A DNA stretch of 64,000 nucleotides from Diphasiastrum complanatum (GCA_029204225.1 CM055093.1:32127777-32191776), one strand, 5' to 3'. Numbered from the stretch's first letter, positions 21,439 to 33,893 are shown. The notes: generated by a model from the letters alone, not told the origin. Numbers and translations: made by a program.

Positions 21439-22618
21439 TCTCCCTCAGGATGCATCAGGGTTCGAAGGGGGAACGCGACCACTCATCGGGAGTGCTCTGG
21501 CGCTCGCTCGCGCTCCCTCTCTCTCTTTCTTTCTCATCGTTGTGCGCGCATCGCACAGTTTGAGGCGTTTCGGCTCAGATCTTGCGTTTGCTGGTCTATC
21601 TGTTCTGGACGGAACCGAGGTCTACTCCTCAGTCATTACAAGGTACCCTTGTCTATCTTTTCTAAACGCTTGCTCTTGTGATCTCTTTTGAGGGTTTGTT
21701 GATCACGACGCTGAGCGATTGAATTTTCCACATTCAGAAAGTAAGAGGCTGCAGACACAGCCTGCCTTGCTTTGTGGTCAGCTTCTTGCTGCGCTTTGTA
21801 CTCAATGGTTTGACAATATTAGACCTCTGCGTTTCACCATTTTCTCTTTATTTGTAGATCTCTCTCAACTCTGCTTAAAGGAATTGGAGCTTTGTTGCTC
21901 GTTTTCTCAGCATGGGCTTCAATTGATGCCCTTCACTTGTTACCAGTCCCTGGCAATGTTGTCATCAAACGTTTGAAACGCATTTCAAACGTTTGAAAAT
22001 ATCCTCCAAATGTTTAGAAAGTACTACCCACTTTTTAAAAAAAAATGACCATTGCAAGTCATAACATCAAAATGGGATCGGTTACAATGCATCTCATCAT
22101 TCACAGCTCGGGAGTAACATCATAATAAAAGACCTTTTCTATCGGAGAATATGTTTCAAATGAGCAAAGGCAAAGGTTTTTGCTATTTAAGGCTCTAAAC
22201 TAACTAAGTAACTTGGTAGCTACTAGTAGTCCTTGGGGGACCTAAAATGGGCTCAGGATTCTCTTTTTTTGAGGTTCTCGTGACCTGACGCTAAAAAAAA
22301 AACCACATAATAAAACCCATGTTTGAAAGGCTTTCAAGCGTTGGCATTTCCAAACGTGATTGGTTGCAATTATGAGCCCTAGTTAGGCCACAACATGTGT
22401 AAACCAGGATTGGCAACCTTTCTTGTTCTTCAACAGTGTGATGGATGTAATTAATCCGTACAGGAATTAGCTGTGATTTATTTTGAAGTACGTTCTTGAG
22501 TTCTTGACCATGTCGCCACAAGGACGGTCATGAGGGTATCTCTAGCCTCTCAGCTTAAGTTGGTGATGACTAGAGTCCATGTTTGAGTATGTACTTGGTT
22601 TGTTTTACCCATGTAAGA

Positions 22619-22862
22619 TTTGGCCCCCCAACTTCAGTTAGTGTGTGGCTGAATACATTGTTAACATTCATTTTATTGTGGATTGGTCCCTCAACTCAGG
22701 TTGGACGAAGACTTGTGGTTATAGATAGTGGGTTGGCACCTCAACTTAACATTGTTGTTAGTGCATGACTGACCTTCGTGGTTACGAGCCATTTAATTCT
22801 TTTTAGAGTGGATTGGCTCCTCAACTATTTCTGATGGATAGCCGAGCCTCGTGATGTTGGTG
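22619..22862 (+). repeat. Four degenerate 50-80 bp repeats
   Basis: TTTGGCCCCCCAACTTCAG, TTGGTCCCTCAACTCAGG, TTGGCACCTCAACTTAAC and TTGGCTCCTCAACTATTT open four successive units near 22619, 22683, 22733 and 22812, three of them preceded by GTGGA or GTGGG. Old tandem repeats, function unknown. Confidence 0.5.
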
Positions 22863-23085
22863 TATTTGATTAACTTATGCCATTTGTGATGTCATTAATG
22901 TAGAAAGCATGCAAGGAAAGAAATGCAATAGAATAGGCATGTAAAGTGAAGCGCATGCTAGATTTCAAACTACACATAAGATGCATTTACACCGAGAGGA
23001 GATGAGAGGAGAAAGACTAGCTTGCATTAGGAGAGAAATCTCCTATAAAATCCACAATGCCTTCCAATGAGAGGGCTACATGTAT

Positions 23086-23088
<3 letters not shown>

Positions 23089-23137
<49 letters not shown>
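23089..23137. repeat. (GA)n microsatellite
   Basis: Uninterrupted GA dinucleotides. Confidence 0.98.
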
Positions 23138-23138
<1 letters not shown>

Positions 23139-23425
23139 ACTTATTAATGTCTTTTCCATGCCAAAAGGCATATAAGACGAACTGCTAGTACATCACATAA
23201 GATGGAAACCAAACGGATCAATGCCGTCAAAGCAACATGACTAAAACAAATCTAACTAAGAAGAGATTTTATAACCATGATTATATGGTACGCATACCAT
23301 TTACAAGTCAATTGGACATCTCTTCATTTCTCTAACTTTGATTTTATTTCAAAATTCAGACTCTCGTTAACCATAGGATTACGATCTACAAATCTATTAC
23401 TACCATCTTGATAAATAAGTCGTTT

Positions 23426-23923
23426 CTAGTGCCTTTTTGCGTCCTTGCACTTGCATGAAGGTAAGATTTTCTTCCAAGTAGATGTATCCCGCAATTTAGA
23501 TCTCTTCCCCAAAACTGCATGCCAATGAGACATTGAGGCGAAGCGGATGACAAGACTCTCTGGGTCCTTCTTAGGGTGCCATGCAGTTTCCATACCTGTG
23601 GTATGGTGCTGGAGATTCTCCCCCATAAACTTCTTAGCTTCTTCAACAACATCTTGGGAGTTAACATGGACATTAGCTTTCTGCTCTCGTAAACGGCTCT
23701 TAGTGGATGTGGCTGAGATAAATGAAGGTGAAGGCGATGGTGGAGGAATAGCTGTAGTTGAACCTTTGAGTACATTTGCCCAAGGTTGGACAGCCGTATG
23801 GTGCTGTTCCGCCGGACTTTCGAGCAGAGCAGAGGCAGATGACACCCCCCCCCTTCCGATTCTTGGCCACAGTTCACGCTCACAAAATCTTTTCAACCAG
23901 CGAATAGTAGTTCTGCAAAGCAA
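23426..23923 (-). CDS. Unrecognised ORF, possibly LINE ORF1-derived
   Basis: A 165-codon frame has coding-like composition: GVSSASALLESPAEQHH, QPWANVLKGSTTA, a Pro/Ser-rich stretch, then DVVEEAKKFMGENLQ and a basic C-terminus (DPESLVIRFASMSHWHAVLG, RSKLRDTSTWKKILPS). The last part faintly resembles the RRM-like segment of LINE ORF1 proteins, but I cannot confirm it. No RT or endonuclease lies nearby. A second frame across the same DNA is equally long, so the call is weak. Confidence 0.3.
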   Translation of the reverse strand: MLCRTTIRWLKRFCERELWPRIGRGGVSSASALLESPAEQHHTAVQPWANVLKGSTTAIPPPSPSPSFISATSTKSRLREQKANVHVNSQDVVEEAKKFMGENLQHHTTGMETAWHPKKDPESLVIRFASMSHWHAVLGKRSKLRDTSTWKKILPSCKCKDAKRH

Positions 23924-24197
23924 CGATCTCTACAAGCCAAAAACGATGCAAGGCAACTTATGAGAGCGATGTTTGCAGCTTGTCATCGAAAGAGGAATTC
24001 AGATCTGCAGAGGGGCTGGAGCAATTTACACAAGATACATATCTGTTTGAGGCTTGTAACAGGGTGCACTCAGGTGGTGCAACAACAATAGCACAGTGCA
24101 TCCTCAGGTGGCACAACAACAACAGTACGGGTGTCCTTGGGTGGAAACATCAGGTGCGAGCAGCAACGCCGCCCAGTGCGCCATTGTGTTGGAAAAG

Positions 24198-24199
<2 letters not shown>

Positions 24200-24244
<45 letters not shown>
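24200..24244. repeat. (GA)n microsatellite
   Basis: Uninterrupted AG dinucleotides; it produces artefactual RERERE/SLSLSL frames. Confidence 0.98.
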
Positions 24245-24247
<3 letters not shown>

Positions 24248-25702
24248 CTGAAACAACAATTGAGTACTTGGTTCCTGGAAGTGGAAGTGAACCATCAACT
24301 CCTTAGAAGTGGAAGTGAAATACCAGGCAAAAAAATACCCATGGCCCAATGTTGTAGGACCTACCCATGTAGTCTAATCTTCTTAGTGGACTCAACTTAA
24401 CTAAAAAATAAGGCCCAAGTCATGATTGGCTTTTACAGCATTGATCACAATTGCGAGACCATGTCTTTACAAGTTAGGTATCTAATAATTGCATGAGCAA
24501 TACTTTTTGACAACTTGTGTGAAGTCATACTTGTAGAGACTGTTTATCTTTGTTTGTAATTCACTGGATTAGTATATCTCTGTGCAATGTTTTTTTTGCC
24601 TCTTTCCAGCTGATCAGGATGTTGTTCTTCTGATGCATTGATCGATCATCTCTGATCTTAGTCTTTTTATCGATTTTTTTTGTCAATCCTTGTTGTGGAT
24701 TGCTGAAGATCTGGATTGTTTTTGCAGCAGATCACGATCCACTGCAACTATGTATAGATGTAGATTGTCATCCTTGCAAGAACCCACTTCCCCCAACTTC
24801 TTCTCCATTATTGGGATTTTGAACTGACATGTACAAAACCGAACATAGACGACCCAAAAAGCGCGAAATCCATCTATGGTTCTATAAATCTTAGAAGCCC
24901 GTTCCGACCATTTTGGGTCAGAACTTGCTGTACGTTCCGTACAGTGCGTTCCAGAATGTACTGGATCGGAACTTTAAAAAAAGGAGTTAAAAAAACAGGT
25001 GGTGAACAGATGAGCATTTGTACTTTACAGAAGTTTTCATTGGTGGCTTCCTGTGACTATCATCTCCTTCATGAAGTCATGAAATGATGCTGTTGACTGA
25101 ACTGACTGCTCACTACAGCTGGTTGGGCCTTGGTTTTTTATGAGCTTTATCTCTCTTGATTCCATCATTCACTACAGGAAAAATAAGTAAATCTTCAGTC
25201 TGTTTGTTGATGACATTCATTCCAAAACAGCCCTTACCCTTTTTCCTTGGCATAATAATGTACTTGAGCTCTCAACAGATTGCAGCTTTTAAGGTTCTTC
25301 TGTCAGCACACTTTTAAAGAAGTGTTTCTGATTAGGGAAATATGATGTGGCAAACCATGTTAGGAAATGAATTTGGACATTTGAATGAACCTTGAATGAA
25401 GGAGATGACTTTGCCACCAAGTTTTGTGCCCTAGCACGGCCTCATCCTCTTTTCCAGCACCTCTTTTGGCTATTTTAAGCAAGTGCACCCCTTCTTCAAG
25501 ATCGTGAATGCTTGAAGCTCTGAACCTTTAATCTACTAAACCTGTAATCTGCTGAAACCGGGGTCGGACCGAATCCTTCGTTAAATTTTTTTTAATTTTT
25601 TGGGGTCCCCGTTCCGGAATGGAATATATAGTTACACGCGTTCCAGAACGAGTATATAGTTTCATTCTCCTCTCTCTCTATCTTTTGTTGTGCTATTTTT
25701 GC

Positions 25703-25710
25703 TATAAATA
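25703..25710 (+). promoter_or_regulatory. Candidate TATA box upstream of the GeBP-like gene
   Basis: TATAAATA lies ~590 bp before the ATG at 26301. A plausible 3' splice site (GTAACAG before GCGCGATTG, near 26270) lies between, so transcription may start near 25735 with a 5' UTR intron. Weak without transcript data. Confidence 0.35.
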
Positions 25711-26300
25711 CAGCTTGACTCGTAATATTTTCATGCGTACTCTGGTAGATCTGCAATAAATGTGAACAATCGTGATTTGATGTATCTCAGCGATGTGGCA
25801 AATTGTTGATGGTTAGGGTTGATTGGCTGCACCACTACGGCACCCAGTGAACCTACAATACAAGTGTGAGTGCTGAGCTAGTCTATGCAGCTGGGTTTTG
25901 TTCTCATAATAACTTATGGGATGAGCAGGTGGTTTTGCCACATAACAACATCCTCCCATTTTCAGTATCCAGACAGATTTCAGCCAAAGATAGATATCAT
26001 GATATATGTCTGCTCGACTGGCAGCAACCGTTCATAAGATCTTTTGAGGCTCTTAAGACTCAAAGTGCTATGTGGGTTGACATCTTCTTGGGGCTATGAA
26101 AGTTTCTGACCAGTGTTCCTTCGAAGGATATAATTAGGTTATTGCTTGACAGTTGGAAGGTTCTTTTAATTTCACTTACCAAACAAATTTTTTTGTGGTG
26201 AGGGATTTTGGCTTGGCCGCACCATATTAATACTAGATAAGCTTCTCAAAAGATTTTGACTGTAACAGGCGCGATTGAGGAGGTGCTCTCTTTTGTACCA

Positions 26301-27941
26301 ATGATGAAACCAAACTACTCACCATCTTACTCTGATGATAGTTCCAGCAAGAAGAGCGATAGTGAATCAGCAGGTTCAGAGTATTATGACAGAGAAAATG
26401 TTCTGGAGACTGAAGATCTCATTCCCCAGAAAATCAGCATGGTTAAATATGTACAAAGGCCAGTGGAGAGTGTTACTGAATCAAGCAGCAAAAACAGTGA
26501 TGACACAGCCAACACTGGCAACAGAGTGCAAACTGCTATGCACAGTGGTCCTATTGCACAGGCGCAAGTGGGAAAAAAGAGGAAAGTGGCGAAGGAAGAG
26601 GTAAATGTAGCTACAAGTAAAGAGCCTAAAATGTGGAGGCATGAAAGTGCCAGAAAGGTTGAATCTCAGACTCTCAACACATCAGATCCAAATCTGAATT
26701 TACAAGCAATGAAGAAAGAAGGGCTTCAGACACAGAAGGCTAGCAAAGAAGTGGGACAAGATCGGAAGAAAAAAAAACTCCTAGATGGAGTGCAGGTTAA
26801 AAGTCCGGTAAAACATCAAGAGCTGCCAATTATGCAGAAGTCTTTGGATGAGCATAATACATATAAAGCTTTAGAAGAAGAAGATTTAAATATTAAAGCT
26901 AAGAAGCCATCTCATTCATGGTCATCAAAAGATGAGATACTTCTTGCGACTTATTTTTTGAGAGATTTGAAGTCTGGTGTAACTTTTCCTCCAAAAAAGA
27001 ACGGGAATTACTGGGAAGATTTGTGCAAACGGCTCAAAGGAAGATTAGACAAGGATTGGTCAAAAGATCAGATTCACAATAAGTACAGACGAATGAAAAC
27101 GAGATACTATGTTTTGACACAAAGGATGCAGTCTCAAAACTCTAAACTGCCCATGTACAAGGGTGCTGAGGAGGAGAAACTCTATGAAATTCTCCAGCAA
27201 ATATGGGGAACTATGGAAACACAAAGTCCAAAACTTTTACATCAAAAAGCTACTGATACTCCGCAAGAAGACGATGATCTCAATGAAGAGGCTTTGAATG
27301 AGGAGGATAATGAAGAGAAGAGTGATGACAAGTTCTCTGAACCAGGGATGCTTGCTCCAATTTCTTCTAGTGGAAAATTTAAGCCAAAATCTAACCTGGT
27401 TTCTGCTTCTAAGTTCAAGGCCTTGGAAATTGGTCTGAAGTCTATGGAGGATGCTGGAAACAATGTGGCAGGAAGGAACCTTTTGCCAGTCTTTCAAGAT
27501 AATCGACATTTTCCAAATAGAAACGCAATGTATGATACACTTCAAGCTGCTAACAGTCGTTTGATAGAGGGGATGCAGAAAAGTTTTGTCACAACTCTTA
27601 AAGAGGAGCACAGCAAGGTTCATTTTCTAGTTGAAAAAACCTTAAAACAATTTGAGGAGAAATTTAGATGGCTTTCTGAGTTGGTGACAGCATTCATGCC
27701 ATTAGCTGGGGTTGGAACACAGTCACCATGGATTTGGGGAGGCTTTTCAGATGGTGTGGTTCCTTCTGGTATGTTGCAGTTAGAAGACAGTGAAAGCACA
27801 TGTTTGCTACAGCAGCAATTGTTAGAGCAGCAATCTCGAGAAACTAAGGTTCTTGTAAAACGGATGCAGCTGCTACAAAGGATCCTTCATCAAAAACAGG
27901 AAGACCTGAAGTTGAAGCTGATAAGGAACTCAAACAGCTAA
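26301..27941 (+). CDS. GeBP-like / DUF573 transcription factor
   Basis: A single uninterrupted frame of 546 codons runs from ATG 26301 (the open frame continues upstream to a probable splice acceptor near 26270) to TAA 27939. The N-terminal 200 residues are charged, Ser-rich and disordered, with nuclear-localisation-like clusters (GKKRKV, RKKKK). The conserved domain at about 203-300 begins SWSSKDEILLATYFLRDLKS, continues with KDWSKDQIHNKYRRMKTRYY and closes YEILQQIWG; this matches the GeBP/DUF573 DNA-binding domain, including the final IWG. An acidic linker (EEALNEEDNEEK) and a Gln/Leu-rich C-terminal helix (LLQQQLLEQQSRETKVLVKR) follow, plausibly a coiled coil for dimerisation. GeBP proteins are plant nuclear regulators. 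A divergent trihelix protein is the main alternative. The best candidate for a functional host gene here. Confidence 0.75.
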   Translation: MMKPNYSPSYSDDSSSKKSDSESAGSEYYDRENVLETEDLIPQKISMVKYVQRPVESVTESSSKNSDDTANTGNRVQTAMHSGPIAQAQVGKKRKVAKEEVNVATSKEPKMWRHESARKVESQTLNTSDPNLNLQAMKKEGLQTQKASKEVGQDRKKKKLLDGVQVKSPVKHQELPIMQKSLDEHNTYKALEEEDLNIKAKKPSHSWSSKDEILLATYFLRDLKSGVTFPPKKNGNYWEDLCKRLKGRLDKDWSKDQIHNKYRRMKTRYYVLTQRMQSQNSKLPMYKGAEEEKLYEILQQIWGTMETQSPKLLHQKATDTPQEDDDLNEEALNEEDNEEKSDDKFSEPGMLAPISSSGKFKPKSNLVSASKFKALEIGLKSMEDAGNNVAGRNLLPVFQDNRHFPNRNAMYDTLQAANSRLIEGMQKSFVTTLKEEHSKVHFLVEKTLKQFEEKFRWLSELVTAFMPLAGVGTQSPWIWGGFSDGVVPSGMLQLEDSESTCLLQQQLLEQQSRETKVLVKRMQLLQRILHQKQEDLKLKLIRNSNS

Positions 27942-30900
27942 TAGAAATATACTGTGGACACAGTGCAATCCTCTTTATCTCCAAATGTGTTGTTAAGGTC
28001 AGCTGTGCAGGGCTAATATGTGCCTGGAGTTTTCCTGAGGATGGCAAAGGCACAGTTAACATATGAGGATCAGATGGAGGAATTTTGAATTTTTCTGTGC
28101 ATATTGTTTTTTATGAGTGCTTCTAGTGATTTTACTGGTGAATTGAACCTATGAAACTTAGGTAACCTTTAGACGTTTACTAATGTGTTAAAATTGATGG
28201 CTTTATTAATAGATATCTTGCTACTTAATGGCTAGAATTCACGTCTTCTCATGTTTGGAAAGCAGACTTTAAGTTTTTCCATTTTACTATTGCAGAACGA
28301 TTTTTGAACATAAATGATGCAATTAAAGGCACTGTAGAAAAGCATGAATGTTCAGAGATGCCATGATGTTATCCATGGCAAACTATGCCCATCACAATTG
28401 TTTGGAAAGAAATCTATGAAGCTAATGTGGACATATCTTTGTATGTCCAGCGTGGACCTACTTTTGGTTGTTGATGCAGTTTGTATCGGGGAGTGGATAG
28501 TGACCTTTGCACTGGGTAAAATGGGTATAAAATAAAGGCAAGGCCATTAGCTCAAGCCCTAATTGAATGGCCGTTGAACCTGGTATCATTGAGCCCAGTC
28601 GAAAGCTCATATATAAATTATTCCAAGTGCAAAAGATCGGCATGTTACTATGGCTGATCTTTTTTCATGGCGCATGCTTTTTGACTTTTTATAGGTTGTA
28701 ATATCCTCTCCATCTTCTTTATCAATTTTTTCTTGGCCATAATTTGATTTTGATAGATTTTTATGGACTGAAACTTCATAGTCTGCCAGTATGCCGCCTT
28801 CAACATTTGCTCTAATGTCTCATGTTTAAGTTTATTAACCAGTAGAACCAATTGCATTGAACCTGGATGCTCAAGGCACAACAACTCATCAATGCTTGAG
28901 GAATGGCAATCTTTGTAAAATAATGCATCTCAAGAAATCGTAAGATGATGCGAGAAGCTTTCATGCATGGAGTTCTGGTCTTGTATTTTTTGAGTGGACT
29001 TGATCAAGTTAAAGTTTGCCCATCCTCTTTTTTATATTTGATTCATTGACCCATTTTGAAAAACATTTTACCACTGTGTTGTTCCTTGTGCACGGAATAA
29101 AACTTGTTTCATATGTACAAAAAAAATCAATTGCGTGCATATAATAAGTACTATCAATGTAGAAGATTAACAAAATTGTGTACAGTATGCAGGGGCTTTC
29201 CCCACGCTCCATATGGTGTACAGTACGGGAGTGATGTTATGGATAAACTTGTTCTGTATTGATTGGAGCAATTATTTGGGTATGACATTTGGTGTACCAT
29301 TTCATACAAATTTGGTCTTTTAATAAGGCCAGTTGTTTCTCACCTAGTGGCTGAGTAGTCACCAATGCTTAGGTGAGTGAAATTGTGTTCTAGTAGTGAC
29401 TTAGAGACTTAATGTATTTTGCAAAATATTTCTTGTCATTAGCTTTTAGATAACCAATACATTTTGAGGTTTTGGAGATTAAGACAACCAAACAAGTATG
29501 CTAATACAAGCTCTAAAACCTAAAATATCAATGAAGACCTATTAGGCATTATATGTGTGCTTCAAACATAAGACACCAAGTTTGCTGAAGCAACACAACT
29601 AATGTCTTGAAACATCTTTGAATGAAATCTCTGCTGTCGAAAATCATTATTGAAGGCCATAAAAGGTTTCGATACATGCGTGCCACATGGCCGATATGCT
29701 CTGTGACATGTTTTGGAATTCCATTGGAAAGCCTTCTATACTCTTTTTGCACAGGTTTTCTCACTACCCTGAAAATCTTTTCCTTCCTAATTCTCTGAAG
29801 TTATTTGTAGCTTTTAGTCCCTTCTGTTTGTTTAGGTTTCTCAATGTCGATATCAAGGATGACTGATGATTGACTGATATTATTTGATTGCTTTCAGTTC
29901 CTCCCTTATGTTTGTTTAAGTTTCTCAATGTCGATATCAAGGAAGACCGATGATTGACTGATTGTGTGCTTGAGATCCTTGTGTAACTGTATTTATTCTC
30001 TGTGATACCTTTCACAATTGGGGTTTCTCCTAGCAATGTGCTAGCTGCGAGCCTAGGGCTATTTTTTGTGACTATGGCTAAGGAAGCAAGCCAAGCTTGT
30101 GTCACCACTTACTCTCCAACGGCCTTGATTGTATCATTGAAATTATTATTTGATTTAAAATTGTGCTACCAGTTTTGTTTTCACGTCCGTTCTATGCTAC
30201 CATGGATTTTGAGTACAATCTACTTTCTCACCATTGCCTTCATTTCCACCACATGATCATTAGATTCGAGAAAAAAGAACAGGCAATCTAACACATACTC
30301 TCATAACCTTTTTCATTATACATACAATCTAGAGAGCATAAACAAACTAGTAAATACCAAAATTGGTTTTGAAAACAAGAAGGAATTGGTTTAAGGCTTA
30401 AGATTATCGGTACAAGTGCGAAGGCCCTAAATTTGACATGTCAAATTCCTTCTACAATTATTTATCTACATAGAAACTGTAAATCATTCCTTAGAAGTAG
30501 TGCATCATTTACAGATAAAGCAATAATAATAAAGCTGGGGCCTTCGAGCTTTTTTTAGACATTTCAATTTGTTGTACTTAACACAGTGACCAAAAAAAGA
30601 CGATCTAGAGACCCATTCTTTTTAGAAAAATTCTAATGCTTTCTAAAGAAAATGCCAATATCTAAAATGGTTAACAAATATATGTTGTTGTGCTTAAAAT
30701 TTTTTTTACTTTATTAAAAATTATGACAATGATTCTAAGAAAAATTATAAAATTATTTTTTCTATGTTAAAATTTGTACATATGAAAAAAACCATTAAAA
30801 GTGAAAACATAATTAAATTGAGATTCTAAACATATTGAGATATTTAATTTTTACTTTCGGAGAGTTGTTATGATCCTTAATATTGTATTATTTTTAAAGT

Positions 30901-33199
30901 TGGTAGCTACGAAGATAAAAATATGGATATTTGCAAAATGAGAATCTTATTTAGTTTTTATTAATTATTAAATTCTTGAAAAAGTAGATATATTTAGAAT
31001 TGTACAAAATATATGAAATTTAAAAATAATAAGTGACTAGTATTTTATAGATTTTATATCAACAAGCTAAAAATTTCAAACCTCCTAAAGTCTCTTACCT
31101 TTAGATACACGAATAGGTTGCCAAGAGAGGCATTAATTAGAAAGACATCACATGTTTCATCTTTTGGAAAGAAATTGAGTATGGAGCTTTTGAGAAACTT
31201 TGCTAGTACTTGTTATGTACACCTTTTTCTAAAGGCTATATCCAGGGAGGATGTGAGAACTACAAAGGTATTTTTGTAGTCTGTGATAGAAAAAGTAAGG
31301 GGAATAGGTATGTGTAAAAGAGTGTTATTGCATATAGAAATTTCATCATTGGTGAGGGTTTTACTCATGAGAGGAGTGAAAAAGTGAGGAAAGATTCTGT
31401 AAAGTCGTCAAGCCCTAAGGTTGTTGATTTTTTTAATGTTAATGAGGTTGAATCATGAGCATATTCAACACCTAGTGTAAGGAGTGCACATAGGCAGAGC
31501 AAAGGAATGTTTTCTTCTAATATCTATGTGCTGGCTTCTATTCTTGAGTATTGTACTCTTGGTAGGTGTTTGGCAAATCTTGGTGTGAGAAGAAGAAATT
31601 TTTTTCATGGATCTTGGTGGTTACCAAGAATGGAAAGAACTACTCAACAGAGGTTTAGAAGGGCTCAAGCTAGCATTCAAGAGGTGGTATGCACGACATT
31701 TTGGTGACCTATCTATTGTGGAGATCTCATCTACTCTCATATTCATGTGGAATGAATATTGTCTCTATTTTTTGCACGTTGGTAATCATGCTATCTCTTC
31801 ATTGTTTGTGAGCTTGAGGGGGAACACATTACCTTATACTTTCATGATATTTTAGGGACAAATACCTGTAAAATCCAGCATGCTACTATGGTGAAGAAAA
31901 GTATGTAAGATCTACCTGAAAAGGTTGAGCATAAATAGTTGCTTTGATCTATCTACGAAGGCTAGTTGTGAGGTTTCTTGGTCCATCCAAACCTTTGTGA
32001 TAATGAAAAATTAGATCAAGCACTTGAACTCGCACTTCGTAGATGACATAACAACTGTAGCTTTCAATGTTGATTTCCAAGGTCCAACTCCATCTTCCTC
32101 AAGCGATGCACATGCAATTGTTATCTTCATTTCCAAATGATTTCCACCAAGCTTTGACTATGAAATTTTGCTTTCAATGGTCGGTGATGTTCCATGAACA
32201 TTTCCAAAATCTGGTACTAAAGATGTGTCACAATATCATCCTTGCCAAACACCAAAAAACTACACTAGGATTTTGCATAGCATGACTAAGCTCATAAACA
32301 CAATGGTTAGGCCTAGTAAACATAAAACAAACGAGGCTTCCAAAATAATTTTCATAAAGAACGTCTTTTTTTTTTTTGTCATGAACCATTTTAGACACGT
32401 GTGGGAGTGCACTTGTGCTCACGTACATACATCTTTCCTCTATAGACAAAAAAATAAGATTCTTTTGAGAACTTTGGAAAATTATCTCCACTGAAACTCA
32501 TAGTAGAAATTTGGATTTTCGGCCTTTGTAAATGGAGCCTATCACTTCCTCGCTTTCTTCCTTTCTTGATTTAAAAAAAAAAAAAGTTGATTGTCTAGCA
32601 AAATGTGCATGTGGACAGTCAATATATTGGCTGCACATGCACCTTATCTAGTAAAGAATTTGAGGCTTAGGTGCCAATCTCCCATTGGTTGTTGTCATGA
32701 GCGTTTTGGTGTAGGGTTCAAATTCTTGAGAAACACATGAAGGTTTTGTATATGAAACTGACTCCAAAATACAAACAAAAGGCAAGCAGGTGGCTTTTCT
32801 GTGTATATAATTAATTGCATATACACTTGGAGATGCATTTGTTTCAACATCAAGATCATCATAACTCAGCTTAAACATTACAAGAGTAAAAACTAAATGT
32901 GATCAATGATTTGCTTTGGCTTGTGAAAACACAAACCATATGTCCCTCATAACTTGAAGAGGACTCCACTTAATCAGATCAGAAATCTGTCACACTCACC
33001 ATTTTCACATGTCAGAGAAACCTAGAAATTGTACATGTATCTGCTAGCGCAACGTGTGTAGAAAGTTCATAACAAAATATTTTTTAATTATCAGCTCTTC
33101 ATTGCACACTTTACCATTAACCATGAATAGGAACCTAACTCAGCATTGTACATCTCCTCAGTAGACTCAAACATCTCCACGCACACACACGCACAGAAC
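27942..33199. other. AT-rich non-coding interval, 3' UTR then intergenic DNA
   Basis: The first few hundred bases should be the 3' UTR of the GeBP-like gene; an ATAAAATAAAGG stretch near 28530 could be a distant polyadenylation signal. Beyond it, 30.4-31.1 kb is very AT-rich. Short frames at 28.3-32.9 kb show no domain, and I see no LTR, PBS or transposase. A minus frame at 29764-30108 merely spans a tandem repeat. Confidence 0.5.
29830..29968. repeat. Two-copy ~80 bp tandem repeat
   Basis: TTCTCAATGTCGATATCAAG starts at 29839 and again at 29921. Each copy is followed by GATGAC or GAAGACC, then GATGATTGACTGAT. Confidence 0.8.
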
Positions 33200-33660
33200 C
33201 TGGGAGGGGTCAAAGGGATTCTTCGGAGCACAATTGACATGGTAGCTTCCATCATCATAGTTAGGCCAAAGTCCGTGAATCTGAAAGTCTGCAGCAGGTT
33301 TTCCAGTGATTGGATAGCAACAGCTTCTCTTTGTGTCGCAGTAAGAACCTGGCCACTGAGCACACACTGATCCATTGCATCAAAATACGCATAGGACATG
33401 CGAAACATATCTTTCAAAATTCTCAACCATAATTCAGCAAACAGTCAAGCATCTCTCTCATGTAACAAGCTAACGATCATTGCATGATGAAGATCCAGTA
33501 ACAGTAGGTAAATTCTACATGCCCAGTTCTGCCAAATAGTGCACACATTATCTCTCAACGAAGAAGAAGAAATCTAAGCTTTTGGCTTCCGCACACAGGA
33601 TAGCATGCCCGATCATGCAAACACAAAGCAATGCGGTTTGCAATGGGGATGTTTGCCCAC
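33200..33660 (-). pseudogene. S-like RNase T2 gene relic, exons 1-2 only
   Basis: Exon 2 (33355-33200, 52 codons) has a CAG acceptor before TGG and a CAG/GTTCTG donor. It encodes WPGSYCDTKRSCCYP, then the first catalytic motif DFQIHGLWPNYDDGSY with its His, then NPFDPSQ. Exon 1 lies upstream at about 33660-33554: a hydrophobic signal-peptide core (ALLCVCMIGHAILCAEA), then KSLDFFFFVE, the family's usual lead-in to WPGSYCD. Its 3' end lacks a GT donor (AG/ATAATG) and seems one base short. The second catalytic motif (HEWxKHGTC) and all later exons are absent down to 32.5 kb. Family enzymes are secreted or vacuolar RNases. Here the gene is broken. Confidence 0.75.
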
Positions 33661-33714
33661 GCCGATAGTTGCCGATGCTGCTCCTACTCTCTCCTCCCAT
33701 GCCTTCCAGATCTC

Positions 33715-33766
33715 TCAACACTTCCATTCAAAATGTCATCTCTCTCTCCATTCAAAATGTCATCTA

Positions 33767-33804
<38 letters not shown>

Positions 33805-33847
33805 TCTCTCTCAACTCACCAGATCTCTCAACACTTCCATTCAAAAT

Positions 33848-33893
<46 letters not shown>
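33715..33893. repeat. CT microsatellites with duplicated flank
   Basis: CT arrays at about 33764-33812 (interrupted) and 33852-33893. The 5' flank AGATCTCTCAACACTTCCAT, continuing TCAAAATGTCATC, occurs before both arrays, and its last part a third time near 33750. Confidence 0.9.

Larger units (their letters stand above)
20916..25702. other. Non-coding, microsatellite-rich interval
   Basis: No exon could be supported. It holds the dinucleotide arrays, the degenerate repeats at 22.6-22.86 kb and the weak ORF at 23.4-23.9 kb listed separately, plus an 11-base C run at about 19.69 kb just to its left. Open frames across 21.3-22.0 kb are short, and one is mostly a CT array. Confidence 0.5.

Noticed and set aside
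29549-30108. Minus-strand ORFs as a gene
   Set aside because: One spans a two-copy tandem repeat (the peptide repeats SLISTLRNLNK); no domain recognised.
33091-33426. 111-codon minus-strand ORF
   Set aside because: It is a different frame over the RNase T2 exon; the spliced frame carries the family motifs and splice sites.
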